A stretch of DNA of 64,000 nt, from the NCBI RefSeq assembly GCF_020532605.1, contig NZ_JAJATW010000001.1, forward strand, positions 1 to 64,000. Direction: 5' to 3'. Within the stretch, counting starts at the first letter, position 1. Each line of letters starts with the position of its first letter. The notes under the pieces were generated by a model. That model made no database searches. It saw only the letters and a list, made by a program, of their open reading frames with translations, and was not told where the DNA came from. The position numbers and the translations under genes are program-made. This document shows, one piece after another, positions 27,823-36,818 of the stretch. This DNA comes from Marinomonas algarum. GTDB lineage: Bacteria; Pseudomonadota; Gammaproteobacteria; Pseudomonadales; Marinomonadaceae.

Positions 27823-28503
27823 ATGAAATACCAATGGGTTTTATTTGATGCGGATGAGACTTTGTTTCATTTCGACAATTACGCTGGCCTAAAGCGTATG
27901 TTTTCACATCATGGAGTAGAGTTTGCTGAAACAGAATTTCATGAATACCAGACCTTAAATAAATCTCTTTGGGTTGCATACCAAAATGATGAAATTACCG
28001 CTAAACAGCTGCAGACACAACGTTTTCAGTTATGGAGTGATCGTCTGGCTATCAGCACAGAAACCTTGAACCATCAATTTTTGGATGCCATGGCGGAGAT
28101 TTGTGAGCCTATTGCAGGTGCTTACGAATTAATAGAATACCTAGATCGTCAAGGCATTTGTATGGGGATTATTACCAATGGGTTTGAACAACTTCAACGC
28201 ATACGACTGGAACGCACCGGTTTTTTACCGTATTTTTCTCCTGTTGTTATTTCTGAACTAGTTGGTGTGGCCAAACCGAATCCAATTATTTTTGAACAAG
28301 CTTTGTCTGAAATGGGCAATCCTGACAAGCAAAAAGTATTAATGGTGGGTGATACGCTAGCGTCTGATATTTTAGGTGGCCAAAATATTGGCATAGACAC
28401 TTGTTGGCTTGGTCATCATAGAGAGAATGAAACTGACATCGTACCAACATGGCAGGCAAACACACTGACGGAATTATTGGATTGGTTTAAAGCCAACCAT
28501 TAA
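27823..28503 (+). CDS. yjjG: Pyrimidine 5'-nucleotidase YjjG
   Basis: A 226-residue HAD nucleotidase that removes phosphate from dUMP and non-canonical pyrimidine nucleotides. The start MKYQWVLFDADETLFHFD closely follows the known YjjG N-terminus. ATG 27823 is chosen over TTG 27808 because GGGAG lies about 8 bases upstream. It is the last core gene before the accessory island and is convergent with the diguanylate cyclase on the far side. Confidence 0.88.
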   Translation: MKYQWVLFDADETLFHFDNYAGLKRMFSHHGVEFAETEFHEYQTLNKSLWVAYQNDEITAKQLQTQRFQLWSDRLAISTETLNHQFLDAMAEICEPIAGAYELIEYLDRQGICMGIITNGFEQLQRIRLERTGFLPYFSPVVISELVGVAKPNPIIFEQALSEMGNPDKQKVLMVGDTLASDILGGQNIGIDTCWLGHHRENETDIVPTWQANTLTELLDWFKANH

Positions 28504-28600
28504 AGCGTGTTAATGCTGAATGAACGGATGCGTAATCAAGCCAGGCGAAATGCAAGCACACATATAAAATAGAGCAACATGGATTACCAATATCAACACA

Positions 28601-28628
28601 CTATTTCCGATAAATGTTATTATCGGAA
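28601..28628. repeat. Left junction of the island (attL) with palindromic arms
   Basis: CTATTTCCGATAA (28601-28613) is followed by a 6-base spacer ATGTTA and TTATCGGAA (28620-28628). The 9 bases next to the spacer are perfect inverted repeats. The outer 13 bases are repeated as an exact reverse complement at 55834-55846. The 9-6-9 layout is what a tyrosine recombinase core site looks like. The first recombinase gene begins 94 bases inside. Confidence 0.65.
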
Positions 28629-28721
28629 TTATGTTAAAGTAGTGTTTTACGTGTATTAGGTTCGATTGTTGTCGCTTTATACACTATTATCTAATGTGTT
28701 TGTTTAACGTTAGGTGTCAAA

Positions 28722-29789
28722 GTGAAAGTTGAAAAATTATCTAAGGCTGATAAATCAGTTTCATATCGCGTCTATCAGTCAGATGGACTTCCTCAAGATA
28801 TAATCAATGGTTTTCTGAGAAACAGAGATAATCGTGGTTATGCTCCATTAACTATTAAAAGCCATGCGATTGATCTTAAAGAGTTCTTTATTTGGCTAAG
28901 TGTTAATAATATAGACTGGTCAGATGTCTCACTATCAGATCTTGAAGATTACTTATCATATTTAAGCTATCAATCTAAATCTAATGGTAAGCCTAAAAAT
29001 TCAAACTCGTCTATAAGAAGAAAAATATCAAGCATTAACTCATTTTATAGATATCAGACTTTCTATTCTGGAATTTTTGTATCACCTTTAATTGTCAAAA
29101 GATATTATAAGCAAAGAGCGTTTTTAACTGGTGAGCCTAGGAAGCATGAGCAATACTCAGTAATAGAAGGAATAAGAAAGACTAGCAGTGAAAATAATAT
29201 AAAGGTAATTGATGAACAAGAATACAAACAACTTCTTTCATGGTTAGTTAAATCTAGAGATAAGCTTTTTTTCACACTTTTATGGGAAACAGGTTTGCGT
29301 GTTGGTCAGGCACTACAACTGAAGCATGTAGATATAAATTATCAAGAAGGCTCCATTGATGTGGTTTATCGTAAAGATAACCCAAATGGAGTCTACTCAA
29401 AAAACAAACAAACTTATAAAGTTTTCACTCCACTATTCTGGCTAAGAGAATACACAAATTATTTGATAGAAGACTCAGACGACTATAATACAGAGTATCT
29501 ATTTTGTTCTATATACAACAGAGATAGAAACGCTAGAGATAAACCAATTAGTTATGAATACTATAAGAATTTACTTAATAAGTTTGAACATGAAACTGGG
29601 ATTCATATAACTTGTCATATGTTCAGGCATACGTTTGTAACACGGAGTATGAGAAACAAAGTACCTATTGATTATATATCACGGCAAGTTGGCCATAAAT
29701 CAGCAGTGACGACCCAGAAAATATATGAGCATCTAAATGTAGATGATTTAAGAGAAGTTTTGGAGAGAGATGATGATAAAAAACAATAA
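28722..29789 (+). CDS. tnpA: Tyrosine recombinase, Tn554 TnpA-like
   Basis: A 355-residue integrase with an N-terminal core-binding domain (about 20-130) and a catalytic domain. The active residues are all present: R193 (ETGLRVGQ), H299 and R302 (CHMFRHT), H325 (VGHKS) and nucleophile Y335 (KIYEHL). The size (Tn554 TnpA is about 360) and its place ahead of a second recombinase and a small coiled-coil gene identify the Tn554 arrangement. It starts with GTG and overlaps the next gene by 20 bases. Confidence 0.85.
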   Translation: MKVEKLSKADKSVSYRVYQSDGLPQDIINGFLRNRDNRGYAPLTIKSHAIDLKEFFIWLSVNNIDWSDVSLSDLEDYLSYLSYQSKSNGKPKNSNSSIRRKISSINSFYRYQTFYSGIFVSPLIVKRYYKQRAFLTGEPRKHEQYSVIEGIRKTSSENNIKVIDEQEYKQLLSWLVKSRDKLFFTLLWETGLRVGQALQLKHVDINYQEGSIDVVYRKDNPNGVYSKNKQTYKVFTPLFWLREYTNYLIEDSDDYNTEYLFCSIYNRDRNARDKPISYEYYKNLLNKFEHETGIHITCHMFRHTFVTRSMRNKVPIDYISRQVGHKSAVTTQKIYEHLNVDDLREVLERDDDKKQ

Positions 29790-31242
29790 TCCTAATTTTT
29801 CGGTTGTAGCGCCCTCCTCACATTTTTATGATGATGATAAGTGGACTTTTAAAGAGATGGGGTTTAGTGAAGAGGAAATTGGTTCTGGAAACAAAAGTCT
29901 TAACTTTGATAAAATAAAGGCTGATTGGTTAAAAGATATTACCAAAGACTTTATGCTTTATAAATCGAAACGAGTAAAGCCATCTAGGTTATGTAATATG
30001 ATTATGACTTTAAAAAAGTTTTATAAGCATTTAGATTTTATTTACAGTGACGCCTTAGATTTATCACGTTTTTTAAATCCTAGTAATGTTGATTCATTTT
30101 TTGATAGTGTTGTAGATCATAAAAGTGCTTCTGTACACGTCTATTTTTCAAGCCTACGTGAGTTTTATGCGTTTCTTGAAATGAAGGGTTATATAAGTTC
30201 TGCAAATAACTTTCTTCCATTAGACATGAAGCCTAAGCATGAATTAACAGTTAATCCAAGGCCTATTCCAAATAAAAGTGTAGAGCAGTTAAAACATGCT
30301 TGTAAAATGAATGATACTTTCATTAAACGTTTTTTAAATATAAATTTGGAGGTTGGAGCAAGAGCTAATGAAATATTGCTCCTGAAAGATGAATCTATAC
30401 ATAAAAGTAGCCTTGGCTGGAACTTAACCCGATATGAAAGTAAGTCAAGCAGGTATATTACAACACCAATTTCAGATCAATGTGCAGAAGTGATTTTAAG
30501 TCAAATTGAATTGGCTAAATTAGCTCGTTTAGAGTATCAGGAGGCAAATCCAAATTATAAAAACTGTGAGCGATATAAAGATTACTCGCCCTATATTTTT
30601 ATTCATTTCTACAAAAATAAATTTTCAAAATATTGTTTGCGTAATGTTAATTATATGTCAAAGAAGCTCATTGAAGAACACGATATTCGTGATGAAAATG
30701 GTGATCTATTAGTTTTTACCTCTCATATGCTCAGGCATACTGTTGCAAGTAATCTTGTTGAATCGGGTGTAAATCAAGTTTTTGTTCAAAAGTATCTTGG
30801 TCACAAAACACCAACAATGACTAACTTTTACGCTCAAATTTCAGAGAAGAAAATGAGAGTTGAACTTAAGTTTGATGAAATCAACCAGCATGAATTAAAA
30901 GATATTTATGGTAATATCTATAAAAATGTTGAGTATGATCTTGATGAGAGTCTTGATGGTGACTTAGATAAAGAATGGTTACGTAAGAATATATCTGCTC
31001 ATATATTACCTAATGGTATCTGCTCATTACCTATCCGACAAACTTGTCATCATGGTAACGCTTGTCTAACGTGTGTAAGTTTTAGAACAGGTAAGCAGTT
31101 CAAAGATACACTTATAGATCAGCGTGAGAGACTTATTAAAATCATTAATATTGCAGATGAAGGTAGCCTTAGGGATCAAGTGTTAATAAATACAAAAACA
31201 TTAGAAGGCCTTGATAAGATCTTGGAGAAAATAGATGAGTAA
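29770..31242 (+). CDS. tnpB: Tyrosine recombinase, Tn554 TnpB-like
   Basis: A 490-residue second integrase. Catalytic residues are R198 (EVGARANE), H319 and R322 (SHMLRHT), H345 (LGHKT) and Y354 (NFYAQ). After the catalytic domain comes a 130-residue extension with a cysteine cluster (CSLPIRQTCHHGNACLTC) that could bind zinc and is also characteristic of TnpB. Tn554 transposition needs both TnpA and TnpB. The gene is shorter than Tn554 tnpB (about 630 residues). It overlaps its neighbours by 20 and 8 bases. Confidence 0.83.
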   Translation: MMIKNNNPNFSVVAPSSHFYDDDKWTFKEMGFSEEEIGSGNKSLNFDKIKADWLKDITKDFMLYKSKRVKPSRLCNMIMTLKKFYKHLDFIYSDALDLSRFLNPSNVDSFFDSVVDHKSASVHVYFSSLREFYAFLEMKGYISSANNFLPLDMKPKHELTVNPRPIPNKSVEQLKHACKMNDTFIKRFLNINLEVGARANEILLLKDESIHKSSLGWNLTRYESKSSRYITTPISDQCAEVILSQIELAKLARLEYQEANPNYKNCERYKDYSPYIFIHFYKNKFSKYCLRNVNYMSKKLIEEHDIRDENGDLLVFTSHMLRHTVASNLVESGVNQVFVQKYLGHKTPTMTNFYAQISEKKMRVELKFDEINQHELKDIYGNIYKNVEYDLDESLDGDLDKEWLRKNISAHILPNGICSLPIRQTCHHGNACLTCVSFRTGKQFKDTLIDQRERLIKIINIADEGSLRDQVLINTKTLEGLDKILEKIDE

Positions 31243-31636
31243 GATTTCGGCAGCTGTAACTTATAAAAAAGATGATTCAAAGAAAAAAATAGATCGAGTT
31301 ATGAGCGAACTAAAACGTTACAAAGCAATGAAGTCAGCAGTTAAAGTTTCTGATCTAGCTTTTAAGTGTAACGTATCAAAATCTTTTATTTATAAAAATG
31401 AAAGTATAGTTAAATATATCAAGGAAATAAACAAAGATTCCGACACAAAAGCTATAAGCTTCATAACAAGAAAAGAGCAAAAGGCAATATCTTCAATTAA
31501 GTCAAAGTATGATTCGATTAAAAACGAATGTATTGTTCTCAAAAAAGAATTATCAAATATCAAGGAAGAAAATAAAAGATTAAGAGAATACATTGAAGAG
31601 CTTCAATCAAATAAAGCTATTAGATCTGTAAAGTAA
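31235..31636 (+). CDS. tnpC: TnpC-like accessory protein (helix-turn-helix plus coiled coil)
   Basis: A 133-residue basic protein. An N-terminal HTH-like segment (AVKVSDLAFKCNVSKSFIYKN) is followed by a coiled coil from about residue 85 (LKKELSNIKEENKRLREYIEEL). In Tn554 the third gene of the cassette, tnpC, has this size and layout and affects the efficiency and orientation of transposition. The 8-base overlap with tnpB shows it is part of the same operon. Confidence 0.75.
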   Translation: MSKISAAVTYKKDDSKKKIDRVMSELKRYKAMKSAVKVSDLAFKCNVSKSFIYKNESIVKYIKEINKDSDTKAISFITRKEQKAISSIKSKYDSIKNECIVLKKELSNIKEENKRLREYIEELQSNKAIRSVK

Positions 31637-31910
31637 CTCTAAAATTATGTAGAAAAGAAAATAGTTTTTTATCTTGGAAAAGTAGAATCAGCGTGGAATA
31701 TTTCATCAGCTAAGCATAATAAAATATCTTAGAAGAGCTTGCCTGCACACTGAAAAAGAGTTGCGAGTCTGTAGATAATTCCTGTAGAGCTTATAGATAA
31801 TTGAAGCTACCTAGAAACTCTACAGGTATTAAAATATTTATATCACTAATATAGGTTCCTGTATAATATAGATGATTACTCTTTAGAGTACAAAGATCAT
31901 TAGGCAATAA
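31637..31910. other. Gene-free region between tnpC and brxL, with an inverted repeat
   Basis: AT-rich spacer between two convergent operons. CCTGTAGAG (31781-31789) and CTCTACAGG (31818-31826) are 9-base inverted repeats with 28 bases between them and a short inner AGCTT/AAGCT pair, so a hairpin is possible. TAGATAATT occurs twice at a 22-base interval (31772 and 31794). It may end transcription of both operons, though no clean T run is present. Confidence 0.35.
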
Positions 31911-33989
31911 CTACCCTGCTCCTAAAGCTTTATACACGGCATCAACGGGATCAGCATAAAAGCTAATCTGGAACTTAGAAAAGAGCTCAGCTGGTACCGA
32001 TGGAATATCTGTCGCTGACGACATGGGTAATAGTACCCGTCTTGCGCCGTTGTCCATTGCTAACTGTAAACTCCCAGCTAGGTCATCAACAGGATTAATA
32101 ATACCGCCTAACGTTATGTCCCCAAGCACAACCATTTGTTCTTGGGTAGAGCGATTCATAAGTACAGAACAAAATGCAATCAATGCAGCTAAAGACGATT
32201 TCGTATTAGGGCCGGTATTGTTTAGCTCGACAACTTGTAAATGAAATTCATATTCGGAAAACTTAGCTGAAGTACTGATACGGCTGAGGTTGCCTTTAAA
32301 ATAGTCAAAACCGACTCGAATGGCCTCTTTTGCCGATGTATTAGACCCAAAGCCAGATACGGAGTGTTTTCCACTACCAGACATCATTTGTGTCTCATAG
32401 CGATAGAGCCCTATTTGTCCTGAACTGCCTTGTGAAACAAGATGGATAACCCCAGGTTTTGGGACGCCCTCAGGTATCAACTTATTACCACCCTGCTCTG
32501 GAACAGACACAAAGATTTCTTCAAGCGATTCATTATCAATATAGCTAAAGTTTACATCAAAAAACTCCATACCTCCTAATTTCTTCAGCTGCTCTTTGAT
32601 ACGACGTCTAACCTCTAGTGCGTAAACTAAGCATTCTCGGACATCTTCTTTATTATATTGCGCTCCAGGATGGAGTAACTTAAGTAGACCAGATACTGTA
32701 CGGCGGACAGCAATTACATCACGCTGATTTAGATTGTTGCCTACTTTAAAAAACTTATCAATTGCGTCAGCAAAGCTACGCTTGCGCATTTCGCGCATAA
32801 ATTCAGCAAGATAATCTGTAATTAAACCGTATTGATTTGTGAAAAACTCGGGCCGCATTTTAGGAATTTCCCATCCTGGAATATAAGCATGGAATCGATC
32901 AAAAAAAGCGGTGTCTATCATGGCATCCGGAAATGGTGAGAGTAAGTGGCTTGTTTTAATTAATGTCTCAACGTTGTGGTTGATATTACCAATAAAAACC
33001 ATCGAGGCTTTAGCTTCGATCGAATCTCGTCCACGTGCAAATGAGCCCGACGCCATGTAATCCTTCATGATTTGCACGCCATCTCTATCTTTGAAGTTAA
33101 TCCCTGCGACCTCGTCGAACGCAACTACGTCCCACATACCGACAAGACCGACTTGACGAGAGCTCATGTTGTAAAACAAGTTGGCAACTGTTGTTTGACC
33201 GCCAGATACCAACAAAGAATTTGGGGAGCACTCTTTATAAACATGACTTTTACCCGTACCACGAGGACCAAGTTCACATACATTATAGTTATTTTCGACA
33301 AATGGAATCATACGGCTAAGTAAGTGCCATTTTACACGTTGTTCAAGGTTAGTTGGCTCCATACCGACAGAGCGCAATAGAACATCTAACCATTGATCCG
33401 TAGAGTATGATCTTCTCGCAGTGAACACCTCTTCCACATCCATATTCGGCATTTGTATTGGCTTCAACGTTACCACTGAAAAAGGTGATGTCTTTTGCCC
33501 TTCCTCATAAAAATATTGTAAGGTAACAATGCACCAAATGCCGCCGGTTAATAGTTTATCGTTGTCTTTAACGATGCCTGTAGGAACCAAAGCATCTTGA
33601 ATACCAAGATTTGAAAGTCTAGCCTCGTAGATATCTTTTTTTTGATTAAGTCTAACCCCTACTTTATCAATGACCTTGAACGTGCCGCGCTCACGAATCG
33701 TAGATTTAACTTTTTCAGCTTCATCTGGGCGAACATAGTTCTCCGTTAGGATTTTCTTAACGCTCTGCAGTCCCATCTCAACCACTTCATCGTCATCTGA
33801 AGCACAGTACATACCCAATAAGTACTCCAGCACGTAAACAGGTACATTAGCGCCTTCTTTTAATGACTTGGTTAAATCCTTACGAACCACACGACCTTTA
33901 AAAGTTTTGATCAGAAGGTCATTAAGATCGCTATTTTTAATATCATTTGACTCATCCAAGATTTCACTATTCAGATTGTTGTCTTGCAT
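31911..33989 (-). CDS. brxL: BrxL, BREX AAA+ protein with Lon-like C-terminus
   Basis: Last gene of the BREX operon, 692 residues. Walker A GPRGTGKS is at 241-248, followed by VAFDEVAG as Walker B. The C-terminal 150 residues have the Lon-protease fold (GPNTKSSLAALIAF, GDITLGGIINPVDDLAGSLQLA). The Lon catalytic lysine position in this last motif is not lysine, so proteolysis is doubtful. BrxL of type I BREX is known as an AAA+ ring that acts on DNA. It starts 12 bases after pglZ. Confidence 0.9.
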   Translation of the reverse strand: MQDNNLNSEILDESNDIKNSDLNDLLIKTFKGRVVRKDLTKSLKEGANVPVYVLEYLLGMYCASDDDEVVEMGLQSVKKILTENYVRPDEAEKVKSTIRERGTFKVIDKVGVRLNQKKDIYEARLSNLGIQDALVPTGIVKDNDKLLTGGIWCIVTLQYFYEEGQKTSPFSVVTLKPIQMPNMDVEEVFTARRSYSTDQWLDVLLRSVGMEPTNLEQRVKWHLLSRMIPFVENNYNVCELGPRGTGKSHVYKECSPNSLLVSGGQTTVANLFYNMSSRQVGLVGMWDVVAFDEVAGINFKDRDGVQIMKDYMASGSFARGRDSIEAKASMVFIGNINHNVETLIKTSHLLSPFPDAMIDTAFFDRFHAYIPGWEIPKMRPEFFTNQYGLITDYLAEFMREMRKRSFADAIDKFFKVGNNLNQRDVIAVRRTVSGLLKLLHPGAQYNKEDVRECLVYALEVRRRIKEQLKKLGGMEFFDVNFSYIDNESLEEIFVSVPEQGGNKLIPEGVPKPGVIHLVSQGSSGQIGLYRYETQMMSGSGKHSVSGFGSNTSAKEAIRVGFDYFKGNLSRISTSAKFSEYEFHLQVVELNNTGPNTKSSLAALIAFCSVLMNRSTQEQMVVLGDITLGGIINPVDDLAGSLQLAMDNGARRVLLPMSSATDIPSVPAELFSKFQISFYADPVDAVYKALGAG

Positions 33990-34001
33990 ATCTCACTATT
34001 C

Positions 34002-36704
34002 CTAAAAAAAGTCGTCTTGGATAGCCAAATCAATGGTCACACTGTATTCGTTGTAGCGGGTTTTCGTTGATGTATTTTCAAGTATAAGCTTGTAACTCGT
34101 ATTACGGTTAAATGCAGAGCCAATCAGTTTAAAACGCGCCTCTCGCTTGCGCTCATCGATAGTCTTCCCTTGACTATCAAACAACACTGTTTCACGGCTC
34201 GATACTTCATTACCACTTGGGTCTACGATCACGAGCTCCAATTGCCGTGGTACAAATTGACCTCCTACCGCATCAGTTTGGATAAACTGAACCTTATCGA
34301 TGTTGTTGACTAGCTTAATAGGCTGAGTTGCCACAACAACCCCAACAGGCTGCTTTTCATGTTGAGCTGCTTGATGCTTCTGCAATTCACGTACATGTAA
34401 TATAGGAACACAAATTTCTTGAGGCATAGCGCCACCATGAACAAAGCGAGCACCGCCGACAAAATGAAAACGTTGGACCCCCTTAGGTAGCAAGAACTCA
34501 GAGTTCTTGGCCAGTTCTTTCACCTGCTGAGCGGTATTGGAAATATTTCCTTTCCAATAACTTTCATCGCTTGGCAGGTCACTACCTATAATATAACGCT
34601 TCTTCGCTTCCATCGTATTGAACTGAGATGATTGAAGTTTTGTACGATTGGTCTGTTCCATTGCCTGCTGCTGGAATAAAAAGCCATGGTCTGCAGTGAT
34701 AAGAACTTGGCTAGCGTTAAGTCGGTTGATAATTCTGGCAACTAGATCTTTTAGCTCGTTAATTGCATCACGACAGGCCTCGAAGGTTTTCTCCTCCGTT
34801 TTAGCAACATCACCGATCGCATCGATCGTATCGTGGTAGATATAAACGACTTGCGCGTCCTTTACTTGCTCCCGACCTTCCTGATTGCTCCAGCTCATCA
34901 AGTCTTTTGCACTGACTGCCATCCCTTTATAACGTTCGAGAACCGAATTACGGGCTAAAAGCCCCTGAGTGGGGAGATCATCCACATACACGGTGCTTTT
35001 TGTGGGTGACATGCTATCAGATCCCTCACCGCTGCGAGCACTTTGATCATAATGAACCGTTTTATGTGGAAGAAGAGCCGCCATACCAAGCTGTGTGTAG
35101 CTTGGCAACACCCCAAGTTGAGAACCTAGACTTGCTTTAAAACGCTTCTCTGAATCAATAATATCTTTTAATTCATGGGCTATTTCGTAACGCAAAGCAT
35201 CTGAGATCACGACAAATATCCGCTTCACTTGAGTGTCCTCAAGTCGACTCTGAACTTCGTTTTTATAGAACTGATATTGATTTGGAATCGACGGCAGCTG
35301 CCACTGCTCTAAACGGTTTTCCTTATCAAGTAATCGATCCCATGCTAAGCCAAGCTCATATAGGTACCAATTTGAATACAAATCCTCTACAGCTTGATCA
35401 AGCTCACGAAGTATATCAGCCCCTTTACTTTGGACTGAGTAAACATGTTCATTAAATAAACGATACGCCTGATCAAAGCGATACAATTCTTCTTCATAGG
35501 CTTTGTATAAACTTAAAGCGCTTTCATAATGAAAGCCGTCAACAAACCGTTCACGTAAACTAAACAGTATTTGAGCGTTACGCAGACCTTGGTAGATACT
35601 GGCGTAGAAATTACCTTTATCGGTTGTAGCATGTGTCCAATGCCCCGCTAATCGACGCGATAAAATTCGCTCAAATACAGTCGGGTCAAGCGATTCACTT
35701 CGGTCAATGACACCATAAACTAGACCTTTAATAACTACTTGCTCGATATCAGCGAATGTTTCACATTCTTCCAGAGCAAACACTGAATAACCTTGAATAT
35801 TAGCTTTAACTTCTAGCTGCTTAGAGAAATGCTCCGCAATAATTTCATAGAAATCAGAGTAAGTTCGGCTATCACGCCATGAAGATAAAAATGCCAACGC
35901 TGTTGAGCGCCCTGATGGCGTAGACAAAATGTTATTTTGCAGCCAACTACGATCTTCTTTTACGATGTGACTCCAAAGGTCCGTACATAAAAGTGTTCGA
36001 ATAAATACTTCGAAAGAAGGCTGCTCTTCGCTATTTTTGTAGCCAAAACTCTCTTCCATTAACGACCAAAAGCTATTCAGCAAGTCATACTTTAACAGTT
36101 GCTTAAACATTGGACTGAGATCTAAAGCTTGGTCGAAACTCTTCTCATGTTCAAGCTCAGAAATTTGCCCAGCATATTCTCTTAATAAACTGAACAGGAT
36201 GTCGGTAACAGACGATGAATCAGACCTTGCAACCACCGCAATCATTTTACGATCTAAGGATTGCTCGTTTTCTTCTTCGACCACCCATTTATGAAGTGCA
36301 GCTAGGCGTTGCTTATTTGCAAAGAAAGACTGACGTTGATGTATGTGTGAGCGAAGAGACATTGTTCCGATACCAAGCTCAGCAAGTAACATAGAGCTTC
36401 GATCGGCATAAAAGTGTTCGCTATATAAACGAATATCTAATAACCAATCAAGCTCAGGCTTTGGTTCTGAGGTAGTGAAATACAATAAGAATGGACAATT
36501 AGGCTCATTAAGTTCAACTCGTCGTTTGGTCGCTAAAAGAGACTCTTGATCAACATGTATTACCTTTACACCACTAGGCATACCTGTATCGGAAAGGATC
36601 AACGGAAGCTCTTCTGTAAAATGCTGATCAACATCGTGCCAAAACACAATTCTTGATTGCTCGAACTTCTGGGAAATCCCTTTTACTAAATCATTTGTCT
36701 GCAT
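34002..36704 (-). CDS. pglZ: PglZ, BREX alkaline-phosphatase-superfamily protein
   Basis: A 900-residue type I PglZ, the hallmark of BREX systems. The phosphatase core is visible as VVISDALRYEIAHEL near residue 500 and ITADHGFLFQQ near 685. The N-terminal half is helical and family-specific. The enzymatic target in BREX is not settled. A 114-base gap separates it from ietS upstream, which could hold an internal promoter for pglZ-brxL. Confidence 0.92.
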   Translation of the reverse strand: MQTNDLVKGISQKFEQSRIVFWHDVDQHFTEELPLILSDTGMPSGVKVIHVDQESLLATKRRVELNEPNCPFLLYFTTSEPKPELDWLLDIRLYSEHFYADRSSMLLAELGIGTMSLRSHIHQRQSFFANKQRLAALHKWVVEEENEQSLDRKMIAVVARSDSSSVTDILFSLLREYAGQISELEHEKSFDQALDLSPMFKQLLKYDLLNSFWSLMEESFGYKNSEEQPSFEVFIRTLLCTDLWSHIVKEDRSWLQNNILSTPSGRSTALAFLSSWRDSRTYSDFYEIIAEHFSKQLEVKANIQGYSVFALEECETFADIEQVVIKGLVYGVIDRSESLDPTVFERILSRRLAGHWTHATTDKGNFYASIYQGLRNAQILFSLRERFVDGFHYESALSLYKAYEEELYRFDQAYRLFNEHVYSVQSKGADILRELDQAVEDLYSNWYLYELGLAWDRLLDKENRLEQWQLPSIPNQYQFYKNEVQSRLEDTQVKRIFVVISDALRYEIAHELKDIIDSEKRFKASLGSQLGVLPSYTQLGMAALLPHKTVHYDQSARSGEGSDSMSPTKSTVYVDDLPTQGLLARNSVLERYKGMAVSAKDLMSWSNQEGREQVKDAQVVYIYHDTIDAIGDVAKTEEKTFEACRDAINELKDLVARIINRLNASQVLITADHGFLFQQQAMEQTNRTKLQSSQFNTMEAKKRYIIGSDLPSDESYWKGNISNTAQQVKELAKNSEFLLPKGVQRFHFVGGARFVHGGAMPQEICVPILHVRELQKHQAAQHEKQPVGVVVATQPIKLVNNIDKVQFIQTDAVGGQFVPRQLELVIVDPSGNEVSSRETVLFDSQGKTIDERKREARFKLIGSAFNRNTSYKLILENTSTKTRYNEYSVTIDLAIQDDFF

Positions 36705-36818
36705 CTACTTTTAGGCCCAATACGACTATCTAATACTATTAGCCCCTATTCTATCATGCCGTTGGCTATACTAAATTGTGAACAACCAGTAAGAAGCCAA
36801 TTTCTTCCAATAATTTTT

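Noticed and set aside
28504-28600. tRNA gene as integration target
   Set aside because: No cloverleaf-forming sequence was seen at either junction; the target is an intergenic palindrome.
28620-28639. The chromosomal dif site itself
   Set aside because: Only one arm resembles dif, the other does not fit well, and canonical dif arms are strongly conserved in gammaproteobacteria. It is kept only as a low-weight observation about geometry.
31772-31826. CRISPR-like array near TAGATAATT repeats
   Set aside because: Only two 9-base copies and one inverted pair are present, with no regular spacers or cas genes anywhere in the window.
31911-33989. BrxL as an active Lon protease
   Set aside because: The C-terminal fold is Lon-like, but the usual catalytic lysine position is replaced, and BrxL is known for AAA+ action on DNA.
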